Positions 6,487 to 15,169 of a stretch of DNA of 18,954 bases are shown piece by piece (the stretch's first letter is position 1; each line of letters begins with the position of its first letter). Location: NCBI GenBank assembly GCA_910584435.1, contig CAJUAP010000072.1, positions 1 to 18,954 on the forward strand. Direction: 5' to 3'. Source of the stretch: an uncultured Acetatifactor sp. (GTDB lineage Bacteria; Bacillota; Clostridia; Lachnospirales; Lachnospiraceae). Below the pieces are notes generated by a model. It saw only the letters and a list, made by a program, of their open reading frames with translations. It was not told the DNA's origin and did not search any database. A program made the position numbers and the translations under genes.

Positions 6487-8997
6487 ATGAAGCTGTTTTT
6501 GAAGAGGTCGAAGGGTTCCATTACTGTGCTGGTGGCATTGATGCTGGTGCCTGCTGTCTTCGTTACAGGTTTTTTGGTGGATATTTCCCGATTGAAATTA
6601 TACGGCAATCAGGCTGTGATGACAGCCGATAATTACGGGGAAACGGTGTTGTCAATGTATGACAATCTGCTCAAGGAACTTTACGGGCTGTTTGCGGTGA
6701 CGCAGGATGAAGAAGCGATTCAGCTGCTGGACGATCTGCAGGATTATATGAAGAGTTCTTTTGATCCTTCGGAAAATACCATTACTTGGGAATATATGGA
6801 AGATATCAAGAAAACCTCCTATGAAGGCTTTATGCCGTATCGGTCGGCGGAGGTTTCTTTAAGTTATGCGCTTGTGGAGGAAGCCAATCTGAGGAATGAA
6901 GAAGTGTTCAGCACCCAGATTGGCGATTTTATGAAGTTCAGGGTTGCCCAGCAGCTGCTGGACAAGGGGTCTGCCGTGCTGGACGCCATGGAGGAAGTTC
7001 AGAACATGGAGGGCAATTCCAAAGCCATAAGCAAGGATATGGAGCTGATTGAAAAAGCCGAGGATATGTTCAAGGCGGCAGAGGAATATTACAACATCTT
7101 GACAGAGTTTACCCGGTATCCGGATTATATCAATGGAATCAATTCGGCCTATGCCGACTGCCGGAAAGGAATTGACGAAATTGCAAATTCAGACGCTTAT
7201 GAACATTATTTCGATTATGAAAAAAGCGACAAAGACGCCATGGAGGCTGCGCTGGAACATGAGAATGAGCTGAATGAGCCGGTTCCGTCCACAGCGCCCG
7301 GGGCAAGTCCCGCGCCTGCGGCAGAACCTCTTGATGAAAATGAGAAGAATTTAATCAAAATATATGAGGATTATATGGCGGACGAGGATGCCCGGGAGGA
7401 TAAACTGAAAACCAAGTTTGATGCCTTCCTGAATAAAATTGAAGTCAGTGCGGCGGCGGAACCTTTGAATTTTGACAATTATGATTGGAAACTGGCAGAA
7501 TTGCAGAGTGCTGCCGCAAAGGTGGAAAAGAAGGGGCAGGAGCTTTTGGAGATAAAACTGCAGCTGGACGAAATACTGAGCACGGAGAATGTTTCGGAGG
7601 AAGTCAAGAACGGCATAAAGCAGGAGCTGGAAAATGTGGACCCGCTGATTGATATGCTGCCGGTTTACGGCCGGATTGCCAATTACATCAAAGAGCAAAA
7701 TGAAGGGGTCAACAGCGCTTACGCGGAAAGAACGAAAGATATCCTAAGTCTTGCGGAGAAGGTTCGGGACGCCTATTTGGACTGTGAGGATACGGTGCCG
7801 AAATGGCAGGAAGAGGATTCGCTGGACGAGAGCCGATGGAAAGATTTTCTGTCTGCGGAGAGCAGTTATAAAGATTTATATGAAAGTCTGCGCAAATGCT
7901 TTGAAAAGGACGGCACGGAGAGCGCCGATATGCCAAACCGGAAGAAGGAGGCCGCCGAAGGAGTGTCGGACAGGGCTTCGACCATGCTGGAAGAGGATGA
8001 AACGGAGACGACGGCAAGGGATATACCGGAAAGCTTCGGTTATGGCATATCTCGGGAGAACGAAGGGTTTGACTTGACGAAGATGGTGGGACAATTCGCG
8101 GAATATTCTTTTGTGAATAGTTTTGCGGACAAGGTCAACGAGCTGGCGCTGAAATTATATACGGTGGTGTACGATTTCGGCATGTTTTCCAGCAGAACTA
8201 CCAATATCGATCCGTCGAAGGATGCACAGGAAGCGGAAGTGTCCCTGACAGGATATGAAAAAGGCAGGAACATCAATTATCTGTATCAGGCGGAGCTGGA
8301 ATATATTCTCGGAGGATCAAATTCTTCCAAGTCAAATCTGGATTCTGCCAGAAATAAGATTCTTGCCTTCCGCGCCGTTGTGAATTTTGTCGCAACCTAC
8401 CAGATAGAGCCTATTGATACGACGATCAAGGGGATATCGGAAGCGGCGTCGGCGGTGAATCCCCTTTTGGGACTGGTGGTGAATGGCGCGCTGCGGCTTG
8501 CGGTCACGGGGATTGAGACGGCGATGGACTGGGATGATTTAAAAGCGGGCAAAGAAGTGATTGTAATTAAGACCCGGATGAAACATTTGAACGCCTATGA
8601 TTCCCTGCTGGAGTTATTCGGCGAGGAATTTGCGGGAGACAATTCGGACGGTGTTTCGGCGGAGAAAGAACCGTTTCGGCTGGACTACAATCAATATCTG
8701 CTGGTGATGCTTGTCTTTATGACTTCCTCAGAAGAGATCGCCTCGCGGACGGCGGATTTGATAGAGCTGAATGTAAACGCCGTACAGCAGCAGGTGGGAG
8801 AGGAGGGAACGCTTTCGGAATTGAAGTTCAAAATGGAGGACGCGCATACGGCGGTAACGGCTTCCTGCAGCGTGCATTTGGACTTTGTGGTTCTTCCGAG
8901 AAGATTTGCCCAATTGGCGGCGGAGGAAGATGCGTATAACAGTCTGGTAGAATTGGAAGAGAGAAGTCATAAATTTACGGTCACGAGAGGTTATTAA
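6487..8997 (+). CDS. tadG: Large TadG-like pilus assembly protein
   Basis: 836 aa, AGGAGG with 5-base spacing. The N-terminus (KGSITVLVALMLVPAVFV..FLVDISRLKLYGNQAVMTAD) fits the TadE/G-like N-terminal segment: one membrane helix then a stretch ending in a Q-A-x-x-A-D-like pattern, with no Glu at +5. The long exterior part is mostly acidic helix, probably coiled coil, broken by a Pro/Ala/Ser linker at about 262-283. A more hydrophobic stretch at about 635-685 could insert or pack. The C-terminal 120 residues are beta-rich. Domains resembling the DUF5702 type occur in Firmicute Tad loci; I recognise the family by position and N-terminus, not by function. The next gene begins 2 bases after its stop, implying coupled translation. 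Confidence 0.75.
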   Translation: MKLFLKRSKGSITVLVALMLVPAVFVTGFLVDISRLKLYGNQAVMTADNYGETVLSMYDNLLKELYGLFAVTQDEEAIQLLDDLQDYMKSSFDPSENTITWEYMEDIKKTSYEGFMPYRSAEVSLSYALVEEANLRNEEVFSTQIGDFMKFRVAQQLLDKGSAVLDAMEEVQNMEGNSKAISKDMELIEKAEDMFKAAEEYYNILTEFTRYPDYINGINSAYADCRKGIDEIANSDAYEHYFDYEKSDKDAMEAALEHENELNEPVPSTAPGASPAPAAEPLDENEKNLIKIYEDYMADEDAREDKLKTKFDAFLNKIEVSAAAEPLNFDNYDWKLAELQSAAAKVEKKGQELLEIKLQLDEILSTENVSEEVKNGIKQELENVDPLIDMLPVYGRIANYIKEQNEGVNSAYAERTKDILSLAEKVRDAYLDCEDTVPKWQEEDSLDESRWKDFLSAESSYKDLYESLRKCFEKDGTESADMPNRKKEAAEGVSDRASTMLEEDETETTARDIPESFGYGISRENEGFDLTKMVGQFAEYSFVNSFADKVNELALKLYTVVYDFGMFSSRTTNIDPSKDAQEAEVSLTGYEKGRNINYLYQAELEYILGGSNSSKSNLDSARNKILAFRAVVNFVATYQIEPIDTTIKGISEAASAVNPLLGLVVNGALRLAVTGIETAMDWDDLKAGKEVIVIKTRMKHLNAYDSLLELFGEEFAGDNSDGVSAEKEPFRLDYNQYLLVMLVFMTSSEEIASRTADLIELNVNAVQQQVGEEGTLSELKFKMEDAHTAVTASCSVHLDFVVLPRRFAQLAAEEDAYNSLVELEERSHKFTVTRGY

Positions 8998-8999
8998 AA

Positions 9000-9881
9000 T
9001 TGAAAGAGAAACGGATATGGAAACAGAGAAAAACGCGCAGCCTTCTCGCCGAAGAAAGCGGAATGATGGTGGTGGAGGCGGTTCTTTCGTTTACGGTATT
9101 CCTTATGGTAGTGACGGCAATCGTATTTCTGATTAATATTTTTACCATACATAATAAAGTACAGTTTGCCATCAACTCGGCGGCTCATGAGATATCGGCG
9201 TATTCTTATCTGTATCAGGCATTGGGAATCCGGAGTGCGGAACAGATGATTGAGGCTGACGGCAGAAAGGACGCCGGAGCCATAAAAAATACGGTGGCGG
9301 ATGTGGTAGAGAGCCTGAATCAGATACAAAATCTGGGGCGGGAAACAGGGGAGCTGACAGGGGATTTGCAGGAACTTGCGTTATCCGCGGAAAGCCTGAA
9401 CAAAATCGGCGAACAGGTGGAACAGATTACATCAGATGCGGAAAAAACGGCGGAATCTGTGGAAAAGACAGTGAAGGATGTGAAAGAACTGCTCGGCGAT
9501 GAAGATTCCTTGATGGTGGGAATGATTTATATAGGATTGTCAGGGGTCAGCTATGGGGTCAAAGATATTCTTGCGGATATGGTGGTGGAATTGATGACCA
9601 AAAAGTATCTGGAAAGCGGTGATAAAACAGCGGACGCCTATTTGGAGTCATATGGGATCAAAGGAGGATATCAAGGGCTGGATTTTTCCGGCTCCACCAT
9701 GTTCTGCGATGAGAATATGAGCATGATTGACATTGTGGTGGAGTATGATATTGATCTGGGATTTATCAAGTTCGTGATGCCGAGGGATACGCTGCATGTG
9801 GTGCAGAGAGTTTCCGTACCCGCATGGCTGGACGGAGACGGCAATGGAATAGAAAGCAGTTCCGAAACGGAACCGGAATAA
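9000..9881 (+). CDS. Second TadE-like pseudopilin with coiled-coil insert
   Basis: 293 aa using a TTG start at 9000, two bases after the previous stop, with GAGAGG nine bases upstream. The TTG is favoured because the first in-frame ATG would fall inside the prepilin signal. Leader cleavage is predicted after G21 with mature MMVVEAVLSF (Glu at +5), followed by a membrane helix to about residue 50. Residues 90-165 are rich in Glu, Gln and Lys and look like a coiled coil. The last third ends in the pattern seen at TadE C-termini (VVEYDIDL..FIKFVMPRDTLHVVQRVSVPAW) plus an acidic tail. It is probably a minor pilin or tip/adaptor subunit matured by the adjacent TadV. Confidence 0.8.
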   Translation: MKEKRIWKQRKTRSLLAEESGMMVVEAVLSFTVFLMVVTAIVFLINIFTIHNKVQFAINSAAHEISAYSYLYQALGIRSAEQMIEADGRKDAGAIKNTVADVVESLNQIQNLGRETGELTGDLQELALSAESLNKIGEQVEQITSDAEKTAESVEKTVKDVKELLGDEDSLMVGMIYIGLSGVSYGVKDILADMVVELMTKKYLESGDKTADAYLESYGIKGGYQGLDFSGSTMFCDENMSMIDIVVEYDIDLGFIKFVMPRDTLHVVQRVSVPAWLDGDGNGIESSSETEPE

Positions 9882-9891
9882 GGAGAACGAA

Positions 9892-10545
9892 ATGAGGATT
9901 GTGAGTGCCGTTCTGGCTGCCCTTGTGGCAGCGGCGGGATATTATATAGCGATTCCTGTGATGGACCGGAAATATCAGATGGGGCTAAATTGTAAGGGGT
10001 GGCGGATTTCTTCTCTGGGGGTGCTGGCGGTTGGGGGAATCACCGTCCTTGCGGCCGGAGGGATTGGATATTTGAATTTACAGGGAGATTCGCCGGCTTT
10101 GAGGATTCTGGCCATGCTGCTGATATGGGCAATGTCCGTGCTGGCGGTTTTGGATTATAAAAAGCAGATTGTTCCTAACAGATTTCTGCTCCTGATGCTT
10201 CTGCTGTGGACGGCTGTTACAGGTAGTTATATTATTGTGGACACTGGGGGCGGGCTTGTTCTGTTCTTTCGGGCTCTGGCGGGCGCAGTCACGGGGGGAT
10301 TGGTTTTTCTGTTGTGCTACCTGCTGTCAGGAAGAAAGATAGGGGCGGGGGATGTAAAATTGGTGTTTGTGATGGGCTTGTATCTGACGGGACAGAGAAT
10401 TATAGGCGCTATTTTCTACGGCGCGCTTCTCTGCTGTGTCTATTCCCTGATACAGATGGGCAGGAAGAAACTTGGGCTGAAAGATGGGGTTCCCATTGTG
10501 CCGTTTTTGTATTTGGGAACTTTAATCACATTATTGATTTTTTAG
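9892..10545 (+). CDS. tadV: TadV/CpaA prepilin peptidase (A24 family)
   Basis: 217 aa, AAGGAG with good spacing. It is a polytopic membrane aspartic peptidase. Catalytic motifs are LDYKKQIVPN with D88 and GAGD with D154, the two aspartates of the A24 family. It lacks the N-terminal cytoplasmic domain with paired Cys-x-x-Cys motifs found in PilD-type enzymes; its N-terminus is instead two membrane helices. Expected substrates are the Flp-like and TadE-like proteins encoded just upstream. It closes the structural Tad block and is followed 10 bases later by the WG-repeat gene, whose RBS overlaps the TadV stop codon. Confidence 0.92.
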   Translation: MRIVSAVLAALVAAAGYYIAIPVMDRKYQMGLNCKGWRISSLGVLAVGGITVLAAGGIGYLNLQGDSPALRILAMLLIWAMSVLAVLDYKKQIVPNRFLLLMLLLWTAVTGSYIIVDTGGGLVLFFRALAGAVTGGLVFLLCYLLSGRKIGAGDVKLVFVMGLYLTGQRIIGAIFYGALLCCVYSLIQMGRKKLGLKDGVPIVPFLYLGTLITLLIF

Positions 10546-10555
10546 AGGTAGGCGT

Positions 10556-11887
10556 ATGAAGAGTAAAAAAATGTTACTGGTTCTGGTTTTTGCGGCGATT
10601 ATGGCGGCGGGATGGCTGGCGGTGGTGAGGGCCGTCAGCAACACGGAGGCACTGGAAGCACAGAAGAGTCTGACGGCGGAGGCGGAAGGCTATATGGAAA
10701 AGGGATTGTATGTCAGGGCCATTCCGCTTTATGAGGAGGCTCTGACCTATGATTCCGAACGGAATGATTCGATACAGGAGAAACTGCTGGATGCGTATCT
10801 GGCATATGATGACTTTTCTGCCTACAGAAAACTGGCGGAGTATCGGATTTCCCAAGGAACCGCTTCGGAGCAGGAATACCTCAATGTGGCAGAGTATTAT
10901 ATGGGGCGCTCAAAGCTGAAAGAGGCCATGGAGCTGATTCAAAAGGGAATAAAGCAGACAAATTCGGAGGTTCTGGCGGAATATTTCGAGGCAAACCGCT
11001 ATGCTTACGGCATAAAGACCACAAAATATGAGATGATTCTTCCCACGAATACCAATTCGCTGATGCCTGCCTTTAACGGTACAAAATGGGGGTATGTGGA
11101 TGCAAAAGGGAAGATGCAGCTGGATTTTATTTACGACAGTGCGCTTCCCTTTAATTCTCAGGGGGTTGCGGTGGTATCAATGGAGGGTACTTATTATACT
11201 ATCCTGCAGAACGGAGATAAGTATGGGGTGGATGACGGGGCGGAATATCCAAAGATGACGGATGTAACTGCGGTCAGCGGCATACGGATTCTGGGGCAGA
11301 GGAATGGCGCTTACAGTTATTATGACTATGATTTTGCGCCGCTGGCGCCGACGCATCAATACAGCCGCATGACTGCCAATGCCTGCGGGGCGGCGGCTGT
11401 CCGGAAGGAGGGAAGATGGGGAATCATCTCGAATTCCGGCGAGGGAGTGCTGGATTTCGTTCTGGAGGATGTGGCGGTTAATTCGCTGGGATGTGCCTTT
11501 GCAGGGGACAGGGCAATGGTGAAGAGGGATGGCAGCTGGGTTCTCGTTGACACATCGGGCAGTCCTGTGAGCGACGGCAGATACGCGGACGCCAAAGCGC
11601 CGGAATCGGAAGGGTATATCGCGGTTGCCGACAGCACGGGCAGATGGGGCTATATCAATTCCGAGGGAGAGCTGGTCATTGATTATCAATATGCCGATGC
11701 AAAGTCCTTTTCCGATGGGCTGGGCGCTGTGCTGACAGCGGGCAGCTGGGGGTATATCAGTGAAAGAAATGAGCAGGTGATTGAGGGAATGTTCACGGAT
11801 GCCCAGCCTTTCCATAACGGCATTGCGCAGGTGGAAATTGTGGGAAGCACCGCGTTGATTACTTTGAAGTATTATGCGGCGGAATAG
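10556..11887 (+). CDS. Membrane-anchored TPR and WG-repeat protein
   Basis: 443 aa. Residues 1-26 form a basic signal or membrane anchor; there is no lipobox cysteine. Residues 38-155 are helical and resemble two to three TPRs (for example AIPLYEEALTYD). From about residue 170 there are repeats with the WG signature at 178-179, 288-289, 364-365 and 398-399, plus a degenerate WV at 328-329. Each is followed by a strand and a DF/DY-x-Y/F-D-type element. WG repeats are beta modules of unknown general function, often in binding scaffolds. Its position (after tadV, before the FHA gene) suggests an extracytoplasmic scaffold or TadD-like TPR partner; that is inference. Confidence 0.8.
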   Translation: MKSKKMLLVLVFAAIMAAGWLAVVRAVSNTEALEAQKSLTAEAEGYMEKGLYVRAIPLYEEALTYDSERNDSIQEKLLDAYLAYDDFSAYRKLAEYRISQGTASEQEYLNVAEYYMGRSKLKEAMELIQKGIKQTNSEVLAEYFEANRYAYGIKTTKYEMILPTNTNSLMPAFNGTKWGYVDAKGKMQLDFIYDSALPFNSQGVAVVSMEGTYYTILQNGDKYGVDDGAEYPKMTDVTAVSGIRILGQRNGAYSYYDYDFAPLAPTHQYSRMTANACGAAAVRKEGRWGIISNSGEGVLDFVLEDVAVNSLGCAFAGDRAMVKRDGSWVLVDTSGSPVSDGRYADAKAPESEGYIAVADSTGRWGYINSEGELVIDYQYADAKSFSDGLGAVLTAGSWGYISERNEQVIEGMFTDAQPFHNGIAQVEIVGSTALITLKYYAAE

Positions 11888-11989
11888 AAGCGTTTTCAAC
11901 CTTGCGGCAAGCCGTGCCGTCGGCCGGCGGGGATGGGAGATATGTGAATTTAGACAGGGCATTTTTCTTTTTGAATTATGGAGGTTAAT

Positions 11990-13573
11990 ATGAATCATGA
12001 AAATTTTACGCTGCAGAGTTCCTTGGAGGCAAATTACCTCAATGTGCAGCTGCAGGAGCCGATGAGATTGGATGAGATAGCGATTCGGGTGATAAAACAG
12101 GACTGTCCGGAATTCCTGATACCTTTTCGTATTGTGAATATGAACGACAGCGTATCTCTGAAGTATAAGCTGATTAATACCATTGCCTTGGAGTATTCGG
12201 ATATGACGCTTCACAAGGCGGAGTTTATCAAATTATTTCAAAGTCTGCTGATTCCTTTTGTCAAGGGAAAAGATTGGTTTTTGGATTACCGTAATTTCTG
12301 CATAGACCTGCGTTATGTTTTTTTGGATAAGCAGACGGGAGGGGCATATTTTATCTATATTCCGGAGTATTCCTATCAAAATACGGACGAAGAAATATTT
12401 GACTTTTTTAAGAATGTATTTGTTCGGATGACAATTACGGACGACGCGAATTTCCAAGTGCGTCTGTTCCAGTATTTTTCCAGAAGAGATGTGACGCTGG
12501 CAGACCTGAATCAGCTGATACAGGATGAGAGCAGAAAGACGGGGGGCGGAGGGACAGGTGCTTTTGCCGCAGGTTTTTCACAAGGAGCGGCATTCGGAAA
12601 CGCACAGACGGGGCAGAATGCATCATTTGTGCCGGACGGCCGGACGGTTCAAAGCGGGCAGGGCTTATGGGGAACCGGTCAGACAATGCCTGCGGGGAGT
12701 GGAGCGGAACCATTCGCACAGGAACAGGGGGAGCAGTCTGTACAAAGACCAGTGCAGACGGACAAAGGGAAAGTTGGCGGCGGTCTGTTTGGCGGCGGTA
12801 AAGGAAAGAAAGAGGACAGCCGCAGGAACGAACTGCCGGATACGGCGGAAGCGGCTTCCGCAGATTCGGCGGATGATACGGACGAAGTCATGAAGGCATT
12901 GTTCGGAGACAGTAAAAAGGGAAAGGAGAAAGGGAAAGACAAGGGTAAGGAGAAATCCAAGGAAAAGGAGAAGCGCAAGGAAAAGAATGTCGATAAGGAA
13001 GCGGCAAAGCAGGAAAAGAAAAAAACGGGCGGCTTCGGATTGTTCGGCAGAAAGAAGGAACAGGATATGCCGGAAACAGGCCAAATGTCCGCAGGGGAAA
13101 CAATATCCGGTTCTTTGGGGAGCAATTATGTTTCGGTGGGGGGTGATTCGTTTTCGACGGCGTCACCTGCGGGCGGTGCACCGTTTTTTCCTGTGGGTGA
13201 TGGAGGGGATAAGACGGAAATTATTTCCGACAATTTCCAATTGTTGCCATATCTGGAATTGATTGATTCGCCCATTCCCGGCGCAATACCGCGAATTGCG
13301 CTGGATTTTGCCGCCGCGTATATTACCATCGGCAGGATGTCGGCGGACGAGGTACAGCCGGATGTGGCATTCAGCAGAGATTTTACGCGGATTGGCAGGC
13401 GGCATGCGAGAATCGAGAACAGGGGAGGAAGTTATTTCGTCATAGATTTGGGTTCCGCAAATCATACGTTGCTGAACGGACAGAGATTGGTTCCGAATCA
13501 GCCTTATCAGCTGCAAAATGGCGGGGAGCTTACGTTCACGGACAGCAAGCCTGTGCGATACCGAATTCATATA
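11990..13573 (+). CDS. FHA-domain protein with DUF6382-like N-domain (stop codon at 13574-13576)
   Basis: 528 aa. The in-frame ATG at 11978 contains part of the GGAGG (11980-11984), so the ATG at 11990 is the better start. Residues 1-175 form an alpha/beta domain like DUF6382, often fused to FHA domains in Firmicutes. Residues 180-405 are low complexity: Gly/Gln-rich, two GLFG motifs (about 265 and 350), and a highly charged Lys/Glu run (309-345). Residues 435-528 are the FHA domain, with GR at 448-449, RRHA at 470-473 and GSANHTLLNG at 488-497. The usual Ser of the SRRHA element is Gly469, and GSxNGT is GSANHT. FHA domains bind phosphothreonine. A DKTEI motif (T409) lies just ahead of the domain and matches repeats in the kinase downstream. 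No membrane segment, so cytoplasmic. Confidence 0.85.
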
Positions 13574-13576
13574 TAG

Positions 13577-13715
13577 CTCGGCCGGAACATGCGGCTCGCA
13601 GAATGTGACGAACATTTCGGAGAAAGCGGTTTTAGACATGTTCTAAGGAACATGGTTCCTTGGGAATGGAAGGCAAAGCTGCCACAAGCGGCAATTGAAT
13701 AGGCAGGGATTTTTT
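13577..13715 (+). other. FHA-PP2C intergenic region with hairpin
   Basis: 139 bases without a gene. A perfect 7-bp inverted repeat, AAGGAAC/GTTCCTT with an ATG loop, lies at 13645-13661. It is preceded by an imperfect palindrome, TTAGACATGTTCTAA (13632-13646). A TGCC/GGCA short stem lies near 13680. No U-run follows, so it is more likely an mRNA structure or protein site than a terminator. Confidence 0.5.
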
Positions 13716-14492
13716 ATGAAATTGACAGGGGCATGTGCCACATATATAGGAAATACAAGGAATGTGAATCAGGATGCCATACTGTTTCGGTATTCCGAGA
13801 GGGACGGGCAGCATTTTGCGATATTGGCAGTATGCGACGGCGTTGGCGGTCTGGAAAAAGGGGAAGTAGCGTCCGCCTTGGTGGTGCGGAAGATAAATGA
13901 ATGGTATGACGAGGTTTTACGGTGGCTGGATATTGCTTCGGCGGAACCGGAAGTATTAAACGCGCATTTGAAGGATGGGGCGGAGCTATGGAATCAAGCG
14001 GTCTGTGAATGCCGCGATATACAGCGTGTGAATATGGGAACTACCATGTCGCTGCTCATGATTATCAAGGACAGGTATTTTATCATACAGGTGGGGGACA
14101 GCCGGGTGTATCGCTATCGGAACGATGTGCTGGAACAGCTTACCGTAGACGCAAGTGTGTCCCAGATGAAGAATGGCAGAATGAAGCTGTATCTGGATAA
14201 TTTTATGGGGAAGGCGAGGGAATTGTGGTTCACTTCCGCCGCAGGGAGTTTGGAGGACGGGGATTTGTTTCTGGTGTGTTCCGACGGGCTGTATCATTGT
14301 CTGGGGGTGGAAGATGTAAGGGAAATTTACAGGGACGCCCTTGATAACAGAAAGGCGGAGGAGGCATGTGAGCGGTTGATTGTTCGGATGATGGAACGGG
14401 GAGAACGGGACAATATCTCCGCCGGGATTGTGCTGGTGCGGCAGAAAGCAGCCGGACGGAAGAAATGGTGGGGCGGCAGCGGGAGGATGTGA
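13716..14492 (+). CDS. PP2C-family Ser/Thr protein phosphatase
   Basis: 258 aa. The ATG at 13716, behind AGGCAGGGA, is preferred to an in-frame TTG at 13695. All hallmark PP2C metal-binding motifs are visible: RNVNQD (D20), VCDGVGG (D41, G42), MGTT (107-110), VGDSRVYRY (D128), CSDG (D190) and RDNIS (D232, N233). It is a cytoplasmic manganese/magnesium-dependent phosphatase; the tail is basic with WW at 251-252 and no membrane helix. In Firmicutes such enzymes pair with membrane Hanks-type kinases, and a kinase gene follows here after a short minus-strand gene. The likely role is reversing phosphorylation of the kinase and of FHA-associated substrates. Confidence 0.93.
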   Translation: MKLTGACATYIGNTRNVNQDAILFRYSERDGQHFAILAVCDGVGGLEKGEVASALVVRKINEWYDEVLRWLDIASAEPEVLNAHLKDGAELWNQAVCECRDIQRVNMGTTMSLLMIIKDRYFIIQVGDSRVYRYRNDVLEQLTVDASVSQMKNGRMKLYLDNFMGKARELWFTSAAGSLEDGDLFLVCSDGLYHCLGVEDVREIYRDALDNRKAEEACERLIVRMMERGERDNISAGIVLVRQKAAGRKKWWGGSGRM

Positions 14493-14520
14493 GGTGAAAG
14501 CGGTATGGGTTCCGCAGCTC

Positions 14521-14994
14521 TCACACACTCTGCGCCAGTGCGAACAGGAAAGCCGTAAGGGCGAAGAGAAGCAGATTTATCCCAAGGGAAATGGCAAGAT
14601 TTTGCAGAAAGGCGTTCTCACGTTTTCCGAAACGCAGGAGGAATATGGCTTTTGTTCCTTCATAGAGTGCAATGCATATCCAAAAGGAGAGCCAGTTGAA
14701 CCCCATGGCGCAGGAAACTGTGGATAACAGCAGGAACAGAAATATTTCCAGGAATAAATCGGCGGCAGGAATGGGGCTTTTGCAGTGTCTGCAGGTTCCG
14801 CGGCTTCGGAAATAGGCGATAATGGGGAGCTGGTTTTGCAGAGCGATTTTCTGGCCGCAGATGGGGCAGCAGCAGTCCGGTGCGTTGACGGGGGTGCTGC
14901 TGCCTTTTAACAGCCGAAGGATATCTGTGGTGGCATAAGCGCCTAATAAGTAAAAGGAAAGGCAGATGGCGGTGTGAATGATGAATGATTTCAT
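14521..14994 (-). CDS. Stand-alone zinc-finger N-domain of PilD-type prepilin peptidase
   Basis: 157 aa on the minus strand. The ATG at 14994 follows GAAAGGAG with good spacing. The N-terminal membrane helix (about 5-20) is followed by a cytoplasmic loop with C43-P-I-C46 and C68-R-H-C71 bracketing an I-x-x-x-NQLPIIAYF stretch. That is the pattern of the N-terminal domain of bifunctional prepilin peptidases (CPxC..IPx.Sx..LRG.CR.C). Two or three more membrane helices follow (about 80-118 and 132-154), but the catalytic D-x3-VPN and GxGD motifs are absent. TadV in this window has the complementary architecture. The gene converges on the PP2C gene 28 bases away and is divergent from the kinase. 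Likely role: partner or metal-binding adaptor of TadV (inference). Confidence 0.75.
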   Translation of the reverse strand: MKSFIIHTAICLSFYLLGAYATTDILRLLKGSSTPVNAPDCCCPICGQKIALQNQLPIIAYFRSRGTCRHCKSPIPAADLFLEIFLFLLLSTVSCAMGFNWLSFWICIALYEGTKAIFLLRFGKRENAFLQNLAISLGINLLLFALTAFLFALAQSV

Positions 14995-15038
14995 AAAACT
15001 CCTTTCGGGAACCAGAAGGAACCTGCTGTTTTGAATAT

Positions 15039-15047
15039 AGTATAGCA
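15039..15047 (-). promoter_or_regulatory. Extended -10 promoter candidate for the minus-strand gene
   Basis: Read on the minus strand this is TGCTATACT, an extended -10 (TGN plus a hexamer differing from TATAAT by one base). It would start transcription near 15032, leaving a leader of about 38 bases with the RBS. The -35 position has no good hexamer, which extended -10 promoters tolerate. Confidence 0.45.
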
Positions 15048-15169
15048 CATATCGGAGAGGGGGAATAGAGAAAAAGAAAATACTTGTGGGTTATGGTAGA
15101 GATTTTGTGAAGAAGATTTTGCAATTAAAATATTGTATGCGTGCCGAAGGGACGCGGATGGGAGCCAAA

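Noticed and set aside
11951..11979. Promoter-like TAGACA plus AATTAT before the FHA gene
   Set aside because: Transcription would start inside or past the RBS at 11980-11984, so it could not make a normally translated mRNA.
11177..12214. 345-aa minus-strand ORF opposite the WG and FHA genes
   Set aside because: Composition rich in His, Arg and Ile with no recognisable domain; it spans two plus-strand genes and has no RBS-supported start.
12665..13125. Overlapping minus-strand ORFs opposite the FHA linker
   Set aside because: They are the complement of the Lys/Glu-rich low-complexity stretch, giving artificial Phe/Leu/Ser-rich proteins.
14493..14520. Bidirectional terminator between PP2C and the convergent gene
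   Set aside because: A weak GCGG/CCGC stem can be drawn, but there is no T-run on either strand.
14428..14727. 99-aa plus-strand ORF between PP2C and kinase
   Set aside because: Overlaps the end of PP2C and lies antisense to the better-supported Cys4 membrane protein; no RBS or domain.
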